NCBI GenBank assembly: GCA_949358305.1
Contig: OX442319.1
Location: 10,788,001 to 10,852,000 of the forward strand
DNA: 64,000 nt
Direction of reading: 5' to 3'
Origin: Strigamia acuminata
Lineage: Eukaryota > Arthropoda > Chilopoda > Geophilomorpha > Linotaeniidae
Made by a program: the position numbers and the translations under genes
Part shown: positions 22,274-34,400 of the stretch, piece by piece
How the letters are laid out: each line of letters begins with the position of its first letter
Numbering within the stretch: position 1 is the stretch's first letter
The notes under the pieces: generated by a model
The model's input: only the letters and a program-made list of their open reading frames with translations
What the model was told of the DNA's origin: nothing
Databases searched by the model: none

Positions 22274-23506
22274 GTTCCTAAAGTATCGTCAGGCAGTTTC
22301 ATTTAGCAAGTGATGACATTTTTACGTCATCTTTGCTGACAAAAAGGAACAAAAGGAAAGAAAGTAACAAAAGGTACTTTTAGTTCACTTGATTAAACGC
22401 ATCTAGCCACTTTTGCAAAAGTAACTGTGTCATAGCTATGAAAAGCCGATTTTGCATAAAGTAACGGCATCGTTAGCGGTATGTGCATCGGCAGGCGGGA
22501 AAATGGTTTCATAGCGAGGATCTTAAAAGGAATTCAATAATTGAATTATCCAGTTCTAAAATGGCCAAAACAAAGATATTTATTTAGTGGTTTGACGTGA
22601 TGATGAAGCTGTAGTGAATCACAAGTGAGGAATGTGTTTCAGGGTGTTAGGGTGTTAGGGAGAGGAGAACAACAGCTCTTGAAATGACTTGTCTGCCACT
22701 GTGCAACTATATTGTCATCTTATCTTTATTAAGTCTAATCATTAATTAGATTAATGCGTGACTCAAACAACCTTTGGCAAATTTTTAGATAATTAAATTT
22801 GTTTATCATTATTATTATTATTATTATTATTATTTTTTTGAAAAACTAAAATGGAAAATTTTATCCACCTTGATCCACTTTTGTTTAAAGAAAAAAGGAA
22901 AAATTTGAATATTGAGTTTTTTTTTTTTTTTTTTTAAAAAAGAAAAACTTTTAGAACAGTTTAAACAGGATTTAATGAAGGATGCCCTTGACCAAGTCTC
23001 CTATTAACTTGGTATCGTAGGGCCAAAAATAAAATGGTGTCAAACCCAAGTTTGCTCTCCAAGCAATATTTTTTTTTTAAATCTAAAATTTTATTTTTTG
23101 TTGTTTTTCTTGTGTGAATCAAATATTGTTCACTGATCTGGAGAAAAAATGAGTCATTGAAAACACGGTTTGGATGTGTCTAATGTCATGTTTCCATTTC
23201 CAAACCAGTTATTAAAAAGTGTTGAAAGTAGATTGGATTTTTACTGTTACTAAACATCGATATATAAATCGATTTTTCAGTCTATTTTTAAATTAAGGAT
23301 GGGGAAACCAACCAGTCTAAGCTGCAATGTTAAAACGAGGCTTGTTTTTCATTTGCAGGCAAGAATTTTAGGCAGTAACTGTTATTAGGGAATGCATTGA
23401 ATACCAATTACGGTATTCTGAATATTTATCGAATGTTAAATTCACCGAATACTGAACTTACGCTGAAATATATTGTACTGCGTAAAATCAAAGTTACATA
23501 GTAATA

Positions 23507-23697
23507 CAGTTGAGCCTCGTTATAACTAATTGCAAGGGACCCGAGAAATCGGTTTGTTATAACGAAAGTTTGTTATATCAAATTTTTTTAGCATGGTATT
23601 CTATGGCCACCAACCAATCAAACCATTTTTAAGTACTCCGTATTTGTTATAACAAAAAATTCGTTATATCGTGGTTCATTATAATCTGGTTTGACTG
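23507..23697. mobile_element. pogo/Tigger-like MITE with TA target site
   Basis: CAGTTGAGCCTCGTTATAAC at the left and, read backwards, CAGTCAAACCAGATTATAAT at the right; both flanks are TA (23505-23506 and 23698-23699). The CAGTnnAnCCTCGnTATAAC terminus fits pogo/Tigger-type Tc1/mariner derivatives. Confidence 0.8.
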
Positions 23698-23754
23698 TAC
23701 AGTGTGTAAAGCCGAAGTCATACTGCATAAAGCTGAAGTTACATGTATACGGCG

Positions 23755-24345
23755 TAAAGCTAGGTTCACACTTGTGTTCACACTAGACGCAATGCAAGAA
23801 AACTGACGCAATGCAAGCTGCTTGCGTCCAAAAATTCTTGATGTTGACGCCAATTCCTGCATCAACTCAAAGTTGAAGTAAGCAATGCAACGCAAGGAAA
23901 GGTCTTGCAGCCAACCAATCACGATCGACTCCAACTCTCTTCGATTCACGTCTGGTTGGCGAAACTTTACCACATGCAAACAGGCCGCCATTTTCGGATT
24001 CTGGAACTAGTTCTAGTACTAGATCCAATTCCAGGTTTCATTGAAACCATCTGATTGGCCAGACGCAACATTAATTGTTTCAGCTCTGTTCACACATGCC
24101 CTACAGTGTGAACTAACTCTGCGCTGCGTTTGACTAGTTTTTCCTTGCATTGCGTTTCGTCCCTTCTATACTTTTTCCGAACTCAAGAAGAGCCCTGGAA
24201 GCTGGGCTCCCATTGGCCGAGCTATCTCACTAGTGTAGCAGTAGTTGCATTGCAGTTCCAAGTAGGCCAATGGGAGCCCAGCTATCAGGGCTCTTCTTGA
24301 GTTCGGAAAGAGTATAGTGTGAACACAAGTATGAACCTAGCTTAA
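23755..24345. mobile_element. TTCACACT-family MITE, host of a nested element
   Basis: Ends TAAAGCTAGGTTCACACTTG (left) and, read backwards, TTTAAGCTAGGTTCATACTTG (right), continuing into GTTCACACTAGACGCAATGCAA. It contains AGGCCGCCATTTTCGG and CATTGAAACCATCTGAT, both shared with the copies at 44802-45207 and 38630. A second element (24166-24317) is inserted near its right end. Confidence 0.88.
24166..24317. mobile_element. CCAATGGGAG-core MITE nested in the TTCACACT element
   Basis: Near-perfect inverted arms: CTATACTTTTTCCGAACTCA... and ...TGAGTTCGGAAAGAGTATAG, each running inward to CCCATTGGCC/GGCCAATGGG. It lies wholly inside 23755-24345 and resembles the elements at 28342 and 42495. Confidence 0.85.
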
Positions 24346-25599
24346 AGCCGAAGTTATACTTATACTGCGTGAAGCCGGAGCTATACTGCGTAAAGGTAAA
24401 GCTGTACAGCTCAACGTATACTGCATAAAGCTGAAGCTGTACATCAGGACAGCTCAAAGTGTACTGCGTAAAGCCGAAGCTGTACAGCTGTACAGCTCAA
24501 AGTATACTGCGTAAAGCCAAAGTCATACCAGCATGTGTCTTTCAGCACTGGTAACTGCTAGAAATGATGTTATTGATCATGTGAGAAACATTTGGGCCGT
24601 TTGGAAGCCCACAGCAGACTTTTGTTCCAATGGTTGCACCCCCTGTGGATAGATGGGGTTGTGGCCAAGAAAAGAAGAATCAATATGGTGGTCGAGCTAA
24701 GTTTGACCGATCAAGAAAACAGAGTAAACTGGAACTGCAGACAAAAGACAACAGATCTCTTTCTTGATTTTGATCAATAATTAAGTGGATTGTGTCTGCA
24801 AAAGACGGCACTGTAAAGAAATGATTTACGGCGCCACCTGGTGGCCAGAAACACGGATTGATCAAAATGACGACTCATAATTTTCTTACTGAATAATATA
24901 AATAAACTAAATTTCAGTTTTTAAAATTTCAACAAATCAGCGAACTATTCCGCCATTTTTTTTAGCGGAACTAAAAATACATAACGTCACCCTATAATTT
25001 TACCGTAATAAATTTCCACGTCAAAAAAATTGAAAAATTCTTTCATTCGTGATTCCTGAATGGAAAAAAAAAAAAAAGAACGTGAAATCCAATCCTTTCC
25101 ATGCGTTCCATTCAGAAAGTTTTAAAACATCCTCTATAAATAATAATTACGACAAAAAAAATAACGTAAATAAAAAACGTGGACGGTTATACAGATGTGA
25201 AGATACGCTGCGTGTTTGTGACTTAGCTCATAATTCCAGGGTGATAAAGGAACGGAGTTTTGTTTTTCTTTTTTAAAGGCTTTTATTTAACTTGACATGA
25301 ACGTTTGTTGGATTGTGTGTTTCAACTTCCGGCGGTAGTAGCGCGCTCTGGTGGCGATTTGAAGCACCAATATAAAAGCCTTTTTCCAAAAACGTATTTT
25401 TTTATATTTACTTGTTTCCTGTTTAAATTTGGATGATGATTTCAAGTTGGGAATTGGAACCGAATTAGTTGGTTCAGTTCATCGGCCTCATTCATCACTA
25501 CGGTAGTCAGAAGCTTCCATTTGGGAGAACCGAACTGGTCAAGTAAATACCATTTTGGGGAGTGCCCATTTGTGCATGGATCCTTTTAAGATCGATATT

Positions 25600-26190
25600 T
25601 GATGTTTACAAATCCATGTAAATCCATCTATTTAGGGGGATTCAAAAAAAATTAATTTTAAAAGTGATCCTAAAATAATCTTGAAGTTAATTCGTCAAAA
25701 CAAGAGGGCGTTCAGAAGTTATTACGTGTTTTAAACAATGGGGGCATTCAAAAACTGATTTCCATTATGCATCTGTTTCCTGTTAGAATTAATGTTGTGG
25801 CACTCATTATTGTTACTCAGTTAACAAATCTATATGATCCAAAAAATTTGGGTAAATCTTTGGAATCCATGTGAATCCAATAAATCCTTGTGAATCTAAG
25901 GAATCTTTCTAAATCCAATAAATTTCTAGAAATCTAAGGGATCTTTCTAAATTCAATAAATCACTGAATCTAAAGAATCTTTTTAAATCTAATAAATTCC
26001 TGTGAATCTAAGAAATTTTTTAAAATCTAATAAAATAAAATCCCAATAAATCCATTAAATTCTTGTTTTTGTAATAAATCCCTATCTCTCCAAAAAATTC
26101 CTGTATTTCCAATTAACCCCTGTAAATCCAATAAATCCCTGTAAATATCCAATAAATTCCTGTAATTCTCTGTAAATATAAGAAAACCTT
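25600..26190. repeat. Degenerate AAATCC-rich tandem region
   Basis: Loose repetition of AATCCAATAAATCCCTGTAAATCC-like units with much variation. Likely an old minisatellite; no coding potential. Confidence 0.6.
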
Positions 26191-26774
26191 TTAAAAATTT
26201 ATATGGATTAAAACATTCATAAAATGTATGAAAAATCGATACTAGCTTTCTTTTAGAAAATAGTACATGTTTCTATCTCTAACGATTCATCAACTACGAG
26301 CAAAAAATGTTTTGGTGAAAACAATAAAGTTTACCGATAAGTGTGAAAACTGTTTTTAAATTTGTAGAACTTAGACTTTTAGAAAATTATAAGGTTCCAC
26401 AAAACTGGTCTAAATCTTCACTGGGATGAAGTGCCAACACTGCTACAGTCCTACATTTACCCGGGTTTAAAATGCATAATTTTATGGGAATCTGTTATTT
26501 GGATGTCAAATTTTAATGCATAAAAAGTAAATATTTACTAATCTCAGACAAACTTAGCAGTGAAGCAAATCTATAATCTAAATTAAGATATTAGCCAGCC
26601 CTTGATGCCACTGCTATGCAGTACATCAAGGTCCCCTCTTCCGGCCATTGTCCTCTTATAATGTGTTTCACAGCTGTTCCTTGACATGAAACATATCACT
26701 TGTCATCAATGTTTGGTCACCTCAAGAGAATTCACTCACTTTTTTTTTCATTTTATTTTATTGAAAAAATATAT

Positions 26775-27035
26775 ATTGTGTTTTACCGATTAAGAGTCGC
26801 TCTCGAATAGTAGCCGCGGCTGAGACACAAAAAATACCGTATTTTTGCAAAAGTATGGTATTGTTTCCGTATTTAACCTCAAGAACGATAAACATACGCT
26901 TCGTTTCTGACGTGGGTCTAAAAATCGAAAAATCAGCGTTACGTAGTTTATGGACGGCCCCTTGCTGACAAAAATGGCAGTTTTGATTAAGAGCCGCGGC
27001 TCTCATTCAAAACTGCCATTTTTGTACGGTATATA
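26775..27035. mobile_element. Composite MITE with ACCGATTAAGAG and GGCCGTCCATAAA motifs
   Basis: Begins TTTTACCGATTAAGAGTCGC followed by TCTCGAATAGTAGCCGCGGCT, and contains ATACCGTATTTTTGCAAAAG and GGACGGCCCC near its right part, ending with AAGAGCCGCGGCTCTCAT. The same pieces recur at 31878-32210 and 44158-44241, so this is a composite or nested insertion. Confidence 0.6.
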
Positions 27036-28081
27036 CATTGTATGATGTTAAAACATTTTAAAAACATGTAAAAAACATATCGAACGCGTCAAACCGTGCT
27101 GATGTTCACGGATTACGTTCACCCCGAAATCTCAACTGCGCCATAGATCGATTCCGCCATTGCGGAAACGAAGTGGCTGCGGCCGCAGCAACTCCTCGTT
27201 TGCGGCATGAAAACACAAACACCGGAGGTTGCCAAATAAATTCACCGCGAAAGACATATTTTATTTAAAAGCAAAAATTGTTTTCTTAGACGATTAAATT
27301 CGTCTTTATTTTCTTGCTTCACGTTGGATTTTTATAGTTACCTCAATTTAAAAATTATTGTCATTATTGTTATTATTTTTATTGAAATTTTGGTTCACTC
27401 GGTGGAAAATGATGGGATTTTGAGCAAACGTGCCTCATTTAGTGGAATGAATGAGTTTTAATAATAACTATAGTCGTAGTTGCAGGTTTAAAACACTCAC
27501 AGTTTGAGTTCCAGGTCATAGTATGGCGATGGTTATAAATTCTGACAAATATTAGATGTAAAAAGAACCATTTTGTGCTATCTTGCACCATTTCTTGTAT
27601 TTGCACAAGGCATAAATCCAGGGATTTAACTCTTGCAGTCCCAACATAAAAGTGAAGTCTGGTTGAGTCCACACCAGGTAGGAGTTACCAGTAACTCAAG
27701 AATAAGGTGCATTGTGAGAGACAAATACTGCTGGAAGAAAGTAAAGCAGAAATCTTGTAGTAAGGAAGTAACAGCGAGCAAGCTTGATTTTACGACCTGC
27801 AGTTGAGGTGGGAACAAAATGACTGCCTTCAGAATGCCTTCAAAACGTACAATTTTTATAAAACGTTTGCGGTGTTTGCTAAAACGCAGGCACGAATCTT
27901 ACATTGAAACTAATTAAGCTTAAGCTTTAGGGGCGGAGAGGCTCCAGGAGCAACGAAAGATAATTACGGCCTAGCGACGTTCTGCACTATCGTTGTCAGT
28001 AGTCTATGGTGAAAGGGCCCTAAAGTGTAGATGTTAATTGTGGAAGAAGATTCGCATTGATTGAGTTATACGTACGAATAT

Positions 28082-28187
28082 ACTTCACTTTAGCGACGCC
28101 GTTTTTCAACCTAATTAAACCTAACCTAGCTGAATCTAAGCACCTTATAAACAGCGTCGCTAAAATGGGTGTCGCTAAAGTAAAGGA
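28082..28187. mobile_element. Small MITE with ACTTCACTTTAGCGACGCC ends
   Basis: ACTTCACTTTAGCGACGCCG at the left and GGTGTCGCTAAAGTAAAGGA at the right form inverted ends about 100 bp apart, with an extra GCGTCGCTAAAA inside. Target duplication not resolved. Confidence 0.6.
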
Positions 28188-28341
28188 ATCCGATACGTAT
28201 CATACCACCTGCCCACGTTAACGTTAAAACCAGAAGTTACGTTAAGCCTTCTTGGGCGGTGAGGTGACAAAGTAACTCCCCCTGGTGGTGGAGATCCTCA
28301 GTCGGGATTTGTCTACATTGGAGCCAGGTGACACATAGTAA

Positions 28342-28757
28342 CTATACTCTTGTTCGACTCAAAAGGGTGCCCTTCTCCCATTGGCCGAGCGGTATCACTG
28401 GTGTAGTGATCCAAAAATGTAGACCCAAACACCAGAAATGCATTACAATGTACAGACATTGTAATCGATTGCTTAGGCAACTGGCCAAAAATTCAAAATT
28501 GTTTACTATCCAGACGTAGTAACCAATAAACATAAAAAAAACATGAGTTTTACATTTACATGTGCATAAAACTTTATTTCCTAAATGGAAAATAAAAAAT
28601 AATCAAAATTATATCAACTTAAATGGTAATAGCAATCACAACACATAAGAAAAATAAAAACTACTTTTCCTAGTGGTAGTAATACAAACTTGAGGTAGGA
28701 GTAATGAGGCTCGGCCAATGGGAGAAGGGCATCCTTTTGAGTCGAACAAGAGTATAC
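28342..28757. mobile_element. CCAATGGGAG-core MITE with about 50-bp inverted ends
   Basis: Left arm CTATACTCTTGTTCGACTCA through CTCCCATTGGCCGAG; right arm CTCGGCCAATGGGAGAAGGG through GAACAAGAGTATAC. The interior GCATTACAATGTACAGACAT is shared with the fragment at 49930-50087, which identifies them as one family. Confidence 0.88.
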
Positions 28758-30367
28758 AGACTTAGCTTTAGAGTGTATGTTTGAAGACTTATTTTATTCC
28801 GAATTCACAATCCCAAATGCATAATTAGCAAAATACAATTAATTCTTGAAACAATTACTTGAGCAAACAGCACACGAGGGAACGAAAACACCGCTAAATT
28901 TCCAATAGAATTTTGCTATTTTTTACAGAAGATTTTTGCTTAATTACCATTACAGTAGCAGTAAAGCTCATGTCAGCTGTACTACAATTAAATGGGTTCG
29001 CTAATTACCCTTAAATTGTGAAGAAGAAAAAAATCAAAGAACAATTTAATTAGTGACTGCAGCAACACGGGTTCGAATAAATGTGTATTCCCATTTATCT
29101 GGCTGATGCAAATTGAACATAACGATTTTCTGTAGCAAGATTAATGTTGTTTCACCTTTGGTTAAGAGAGTGATTTATGAAACTGAGTGATGAATTTTAT
29201 AAATAGCCTCAACATTCAACTCCTACATGCTTTAATTTACCACGTTGGGAATTGCAGTTCCCCTTCTAAATTGCATTCACTTTCTTTACCTCAAGAAATG
29301 CAATGCAAACAGAAATCTTTCTGAATGATTTATGTATATGAAATGAATATAACATCCAGAAATGTGAATTTAATCCCAGGTATAGAATTTCCATAACCGG
29401 AGAGGAAGTAAAATGGGGTTTATCGATGTAAGCGGTCACAAAGGCCATACAACCGTGGTAGGACTATGCTTTACGATAAATGCGGGAAGAGTACGTTAAA
29501 GCATGAACCAAGGATAACTTGGACACGTATCAACATGTTCAGTGTGTTTTGCCACCGATGGCGCCACATAATACATAACCGCACTGTATTCTGGGACGAC
29601 AACAGGTAACAAACATGCTTAGTTGGCAAGCAATGCATGACACGTGATTCTGTCATCTAATCAGCGCACGGAACAAAGAATCAATAGGAAACAACACATG
29701 GATGTGTGTCCATGATCAAAGAAATTTAACGATATCTCAATCGATACGTTGCTAATTGCTACACTCATACTTTGGAATGCAGTCTTACATGTGGGCAGGT
29801 TACTACCTGAAGAAGGCAAAATGCATCCCATTCCTGGAAAAAATGCCGGCTTGCAAAACTAGTACATGGTTTTACTTTTAGCATGTGCTTTTTTTGCATG
29901 TCACTATCCATTTGCATGCTAATGTCTTGAGGGTAGCGTTAGTTGACTATTTTTTCCAGGAATTGGATGGATTAGCTCGCTTCATGTACTAAACTTCGTA
30001 GTGTCAGTATGGTCTGTTTTACAGAGTATCCTATGCTACACGACATTAGAAAAACGGTAAAAGAGGAAAAAGTTAACTAGGGGTCCCATTATCTTCACTA
30101 TAGCAGGAGGAATGAAGCTGAAGTGTTTCCAAGGGGAGGTCAGGAAGAGGTTTGATGTGGAAGTTCTCCCCTTTCAATAATCAAGTCTTTTATAATAAAA
30201 CAAACAGTTCCCGGTGCACTTTGGACCCATCTAAGCAGTTTCCTCAGTAACATCACGTTTTAGTGACATCATTTGTCAGTATCGATGATGTCACTGCCGG
30301 GGGTTTCACACCGAGTTTAGAAAACAAAACATGTTTTTCTGCAATTTTAACCTTCGGAGGCATAAGG

Positions 30368-30690
30368 ATAAAATGTACCTGTTTTGGTTTAAGGTGTTAC
30401 ACTTTTAAGGACAATTTTCAGGTCAATTATCGATAGTTAAAACATCGTTAGGGTTTTTTAATTGCTACTAATTTTATAGAGGGCGCTTGTTGTGAACAAT
30501 GATAATAAAGAATTTGTTACCAACTAGTGGTGGGTTTAAACACTACTGGTAAAAGCAAAAAGCTGTTAACTGAAACCTTTTTACTAAGGCAGCGAAGCCA
30601 GCTTAATCGTTCTGCTGGGGCTTTAAGGGGCAGAAAATTTCTATTTAACATAATTAATTAAATGAATGTCCAATGACTTCAAATTTCATC
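30368..30690. repeat. Interspersed repeat, copy 1 of an inverted pair (other at 38300-38620)
   Basis: About 320 bases, including AGTGGTGGGTTTAAACACTA and GGGGCAGAAAATTTCTA, recur in reverse orientation at 38300-38620. The two copies flank the first ANKRD50 coding exon. Family unidentified; no coding frame. Confidence 0.8.
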
Positions 30691-30778
30691 TGAGATAAAA
30701 TTCAGTATAATAGAAAAAAAAATTTCTTATTCAAGAAAGTGGTTGTCCCGTATAGCCTTTTGCCTCCAAGCGTTAAAC

Positions 30779-31007
30779 GGGGCGCGTCATCTAGCGCGAC
30801 ACTATCTACCGCGACATGAATATACTGCGACATGGGAAACTGCGACAACGTGTATTTTGGGTTTTTCTTTTTCTAATTCCTAAGAAGGGCTAATATGCCC
30901 GCAAACCTAACCTTACTGGTTTTTAGATGCAAAACCAATTTTTTGGGACGGCTTGTCGCGGTAAACTGTTGGCGCGGTAAATAATGTCGCGCTAGATGTG
31001 CGCCCTC
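30779..31007. mobile_element. GGGGCGC/CTAGCGCGAC-ended MITE
   Basis: Left end GGGGCGCGTCATCTAGCGCG; right end read backwards GAGGGCGCACATCTAGCGCG. Repeated CCGCGAC/GTCGCGG motifs lie inside both ends, and the interior carries TTCCTAAGAAGGGC and AACCTAACCTTAC. Flanking octamers CGTTAAAC and GGTTGAAC match at 6 of 8. The layout resembles the Frizzled-carrying element. Confidence 0.75.
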
Positions 31008-31371
31008 GGTTGAACACGCTTTCCAGACTTTCTAAAGGTGCTTTTGCGTGTTTTCAAAATGGCAGCGCCCATTAACGATAAAAGGGAAACTTGGGCAAGG
31101 AAAAAATTGATGGGAAATAAAGGAAAGTAAATGATTAAAGGAAGTTTTAAAAACTAAATTAATAAAAATACAAAACGAATAAATAAATAAATAATTTTTT
31201 TCTTTTACTTGGCCTTGAACAATCAAATTTGTCGACGCCTTGCAAGGAACATGTGAATCACCATGCAGCCATTTTGTGAAATGAAGCTAATCTGCGCAAA
31301 TTCATTTAATTTTCTTGTTGACAATGGAATTGTAAGTCAAAATTAACATTTATCTTTTTTGTTGATTTTAG

Positions 31372-31437
31372 ATGCCCGGATAGCGATAATGTACTATGAT
31401 GATGATATACCACTAGTGAGTTTCTCTTGCCAGCATT
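31372..31437 (+). promoter_or_regulatory. ANKRD50 5' leader with upstream start codons
   Basis: An acceptor (TTGATTTTAG) ends at 31371, so the leader likely starts here. It opens with ATGCCCGGATAG (a three-codon upstream frame), and an ATG at 31389 starts a longer frame out of register with the main one, running past it to 31811. Such upstream frames often lower translation; that effect is inferred. Confidence 0.45.
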
Positions 31438-34400
31438 ATGGCTCAGTCGTTACTGCAAAACAAGCGGTTCTTCTGCCGGGAGTGGGCATTTGCCAAGATT
31501 TACCACTGTCTGGAGAACCGGCCTTCGTCAAAGACTTGCGGCGCTCTGGTTGTGGGCGGGCCCGGATGTGGGAAAACGGCTCTTTGCTGCGAGATGGTCT
31601 GGCCCACCGAAGCACATGGAAGACAAAGGATGTTGAACAAGAGGATTTTGACTTTTCACTTCTGTCAAGCTCACGATATGGATACGTTGTCTGTGGCAAG
31701 TTTTATTGCAAAGGTTGTACAACAACTCACAAGCTCGGAACTTATATCGGGGTATCAGGACAAGGTAAGAACAATTTGTCAACAGGGTTGCTTCGAAGTA
31801 TTCCCCTGTAGGCTGCGGCTGTTGGGAGGGACAGGAATACACTTGTAATATCAATAAACTATTATTATTATATTATAAAATCGCTGCTCTCGGCTACTAT
31901 TCGAGGGCGGCTACCATTCGAGGGTGGCTCTTATTTGAACTTGTGGCCGTTTTTGTTTCTTTTACGTCTCAAATTTTGTTACGTTCCATGTAACAAAAAA
32001 AATTTTAATTTTAACTAATCAAAATATAATCATTTTTTATATGATTTTTTGAAAATTTGGGGAGGGATTTCAGTTTTGTTACGTAATTAGGGAGTGGGGG
32101 TTCGGGAATTTGTTACGACCATGTTACAGAGGGAGGAGGGGGTCTAAAAATCCCAAATTTTGCGTTACGTAATTTATGGACGGCCCCTATTCAAGGGCGG
32201 CTCTTATTTTACATTGGCACCCGTTTAAACGCCGGGCGGTCAGCAGCGATTTATGGAATTATCGGCGGCCCCGATTAAGCGCCAGGATTCCAAAAAGTCA
32301 CAATTTTTTGAGAAAACATCAGCGATTTTTTGGTAATGGTAAACGTCTCGGCATTTATTTGAGTCAGTATGGTCATTGGTCATCGCACCAAGTCACCAAC
32401 TGCGAACAGCAACTTTCAGCTGTTATTTTGAAGTCACTTCATTTTGTCGCCATTCATTTCGTCGCCGCCGTTTTTAGGCTGAGTTCGCCTCTCCTATTCC
32501 TAAGAATGCCTAAAAGGGGGGGGGGGCTAGCATCTCCCTTGACCCCCGCGAACCTAACCTTACCACTTTTTTTAAGCAAATTTTTTTCTAGGGAGTAATG
32601 GTCGGCGACGAAATGAAGAAACTTTGTTATTTTAGTCTAAAGGACTTTTCGAATGTGGCTACTGCGTACAGTCAATTTTTAACGTAACTCCATACAAAGC
32701 TGCACTTAAAATTTCATTTATTCTAAACAACCAGTGAAACAACAGTTAAACATAAGCTTTTGATATTTATTTAATCTGGACAGCTTAATTAATCTCGTGA
32801 AGTTAAACAGGTGGCTCAAATAGTCTGTTGTAGTCTGCAGTGCGCATGTCCACAAATTTTAAACAACAAAACGTGTGATGTGTGTTTTAAAATTTTGTAG
32901 TTAAACTTGTCTAATGCAGCTGAGCTACTATTTAGATTCCATGAGGATGTGTGACATTTTGACCCCACAACTGGGATCGTCATTGAGACAAATGATGATT
33001 CCAGTCGTAGGGTCTAAACTAGGGGTTGTTAACCTGTAGTAAGTATTCAATTTGTGGTACTGAACATCAGGGGGGGATTTACATTTTTAAGGCGGATTTG
33101 TATTGATATTTTATTGATGTTATTGATTATATATTTTTAGTTAGAAATTATTGTGTTAGTATTGTTTAAATTTAAAATCTGTCTTAGTGAATGATGTGGG
33201 ATGTTTCTGGTCCAGGATTGGATCTTTTCTTGAGTCAGTGGGTTGCAGTTGTGGAGCCAAAGCTTCATGCCTCATTTGGTAAATGTAGAGTTGAAGTTTA
33301 CTTGAGTGAGCATTTGCATTAATTTAATCTGTGCTTGCAAGCAGTGTGTTTAGAATAATACAAAGATTTAAAAGATTTAAAACAAGATTTGAAAATTGAA
33401 AACAAGATTTGTAGATGAAAGTAAGATTTGACAGATGACGACAAGATTTCACAGATGACGACAAGATTTCACAGATTTTTAACAAGATTTCAAAGATTTT
33501 TAACAAGATTTGACAGATGACTACAAGATTTCACAGATTTTTAACAAGATTTCACAGATTTTTAACAAGATTTCAAAGAATTTATACAAGATTTAACGAG
33601 ATTTAAAAGATTTTGATTAGATTTCAAAGATTTTAGCAACATTTCAAAGATTTTAGCAACATTTCAAAGATTTTTGCAAGATTTCAAAGATTTTAGCAAG
33701 ATTTCAAAGATTTTAGCAAGATTTCAAAGATTTTAATACAATTTCAATGATTTAGACAAGATTTTGAAGATTTTAACACAATTTCAAAGATTTAGACAAG
33801 ATTTCCAAGCATTTTTTTTTATAATTTAGACAAGATTTCAAAACATTTTTTAATGATTTTGACAAGTGTTCAAAGATTAATGGCTTTAGTCAAGTTTTCA
33901 ATGATTTAGTGAATTTAAACAATATTTTAAAGATTTAATATGATCTAAACAAGATTTAGAAAACTAGCATTTAAATGGGATTCACAGATTCATAAGGATT
34001 GAAGCAGAGATTTTGTTAGATTGACTAATTTACAAAGATTTAATCCAAGATTTAAACATTTATTGATAAGATCTTCCACAAATGTTAGCCCTCTAGCTAG
34101 ATCTCCATTTTGGGATGTCGATATAAATTGCAACAAACATTCGAGAGATGTCGTGGACCGAACGTGGACATGAATAGGCCGTTTGGATCTTAGATTATGT
34201 GAGCTATGTGCCCATCACCATCACTAGCAACTCTGAAACGGTGAAAATGATTACTCCAAAAGCTTTCAGAAGGAAATTTTTCCTTTTGGGAATCGCTAAC
34301 TTTAACCAAATATCCATTTTTTCCCTCGAGTATTTGGTTTCTTGCAAAATTTCTTTCCAAGACATTGCTAATACCTTATTCATACCCCAAAACTTGATCC

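Larger units (their letters stand above)
18860..31370. other. Gene-poor region dominated by MITE relics
   Basis: 12.5 kb with no recognisable gene. Identified elements are listed separately. The remainder is AT-rich, with short frames that show no family motifs. Several repeat families mix within it: TTCACACT, GGGGCGC, TACCGTATTTT and CCAATGGGAG types. Confidence 0.6.

Noticed and set aside
22630-22660. Telomere-like GTGTTAGGG repeats
   Set aside because: Only two short copies in ordinary sequence; not an interstitial telomere array.
31359-31811. 150-residue protein overlapping ANKRD50 exon 1
   Set aside because: Different frame from the one with Walker A and family N-terminus; kept only as an upstream-frame observation.
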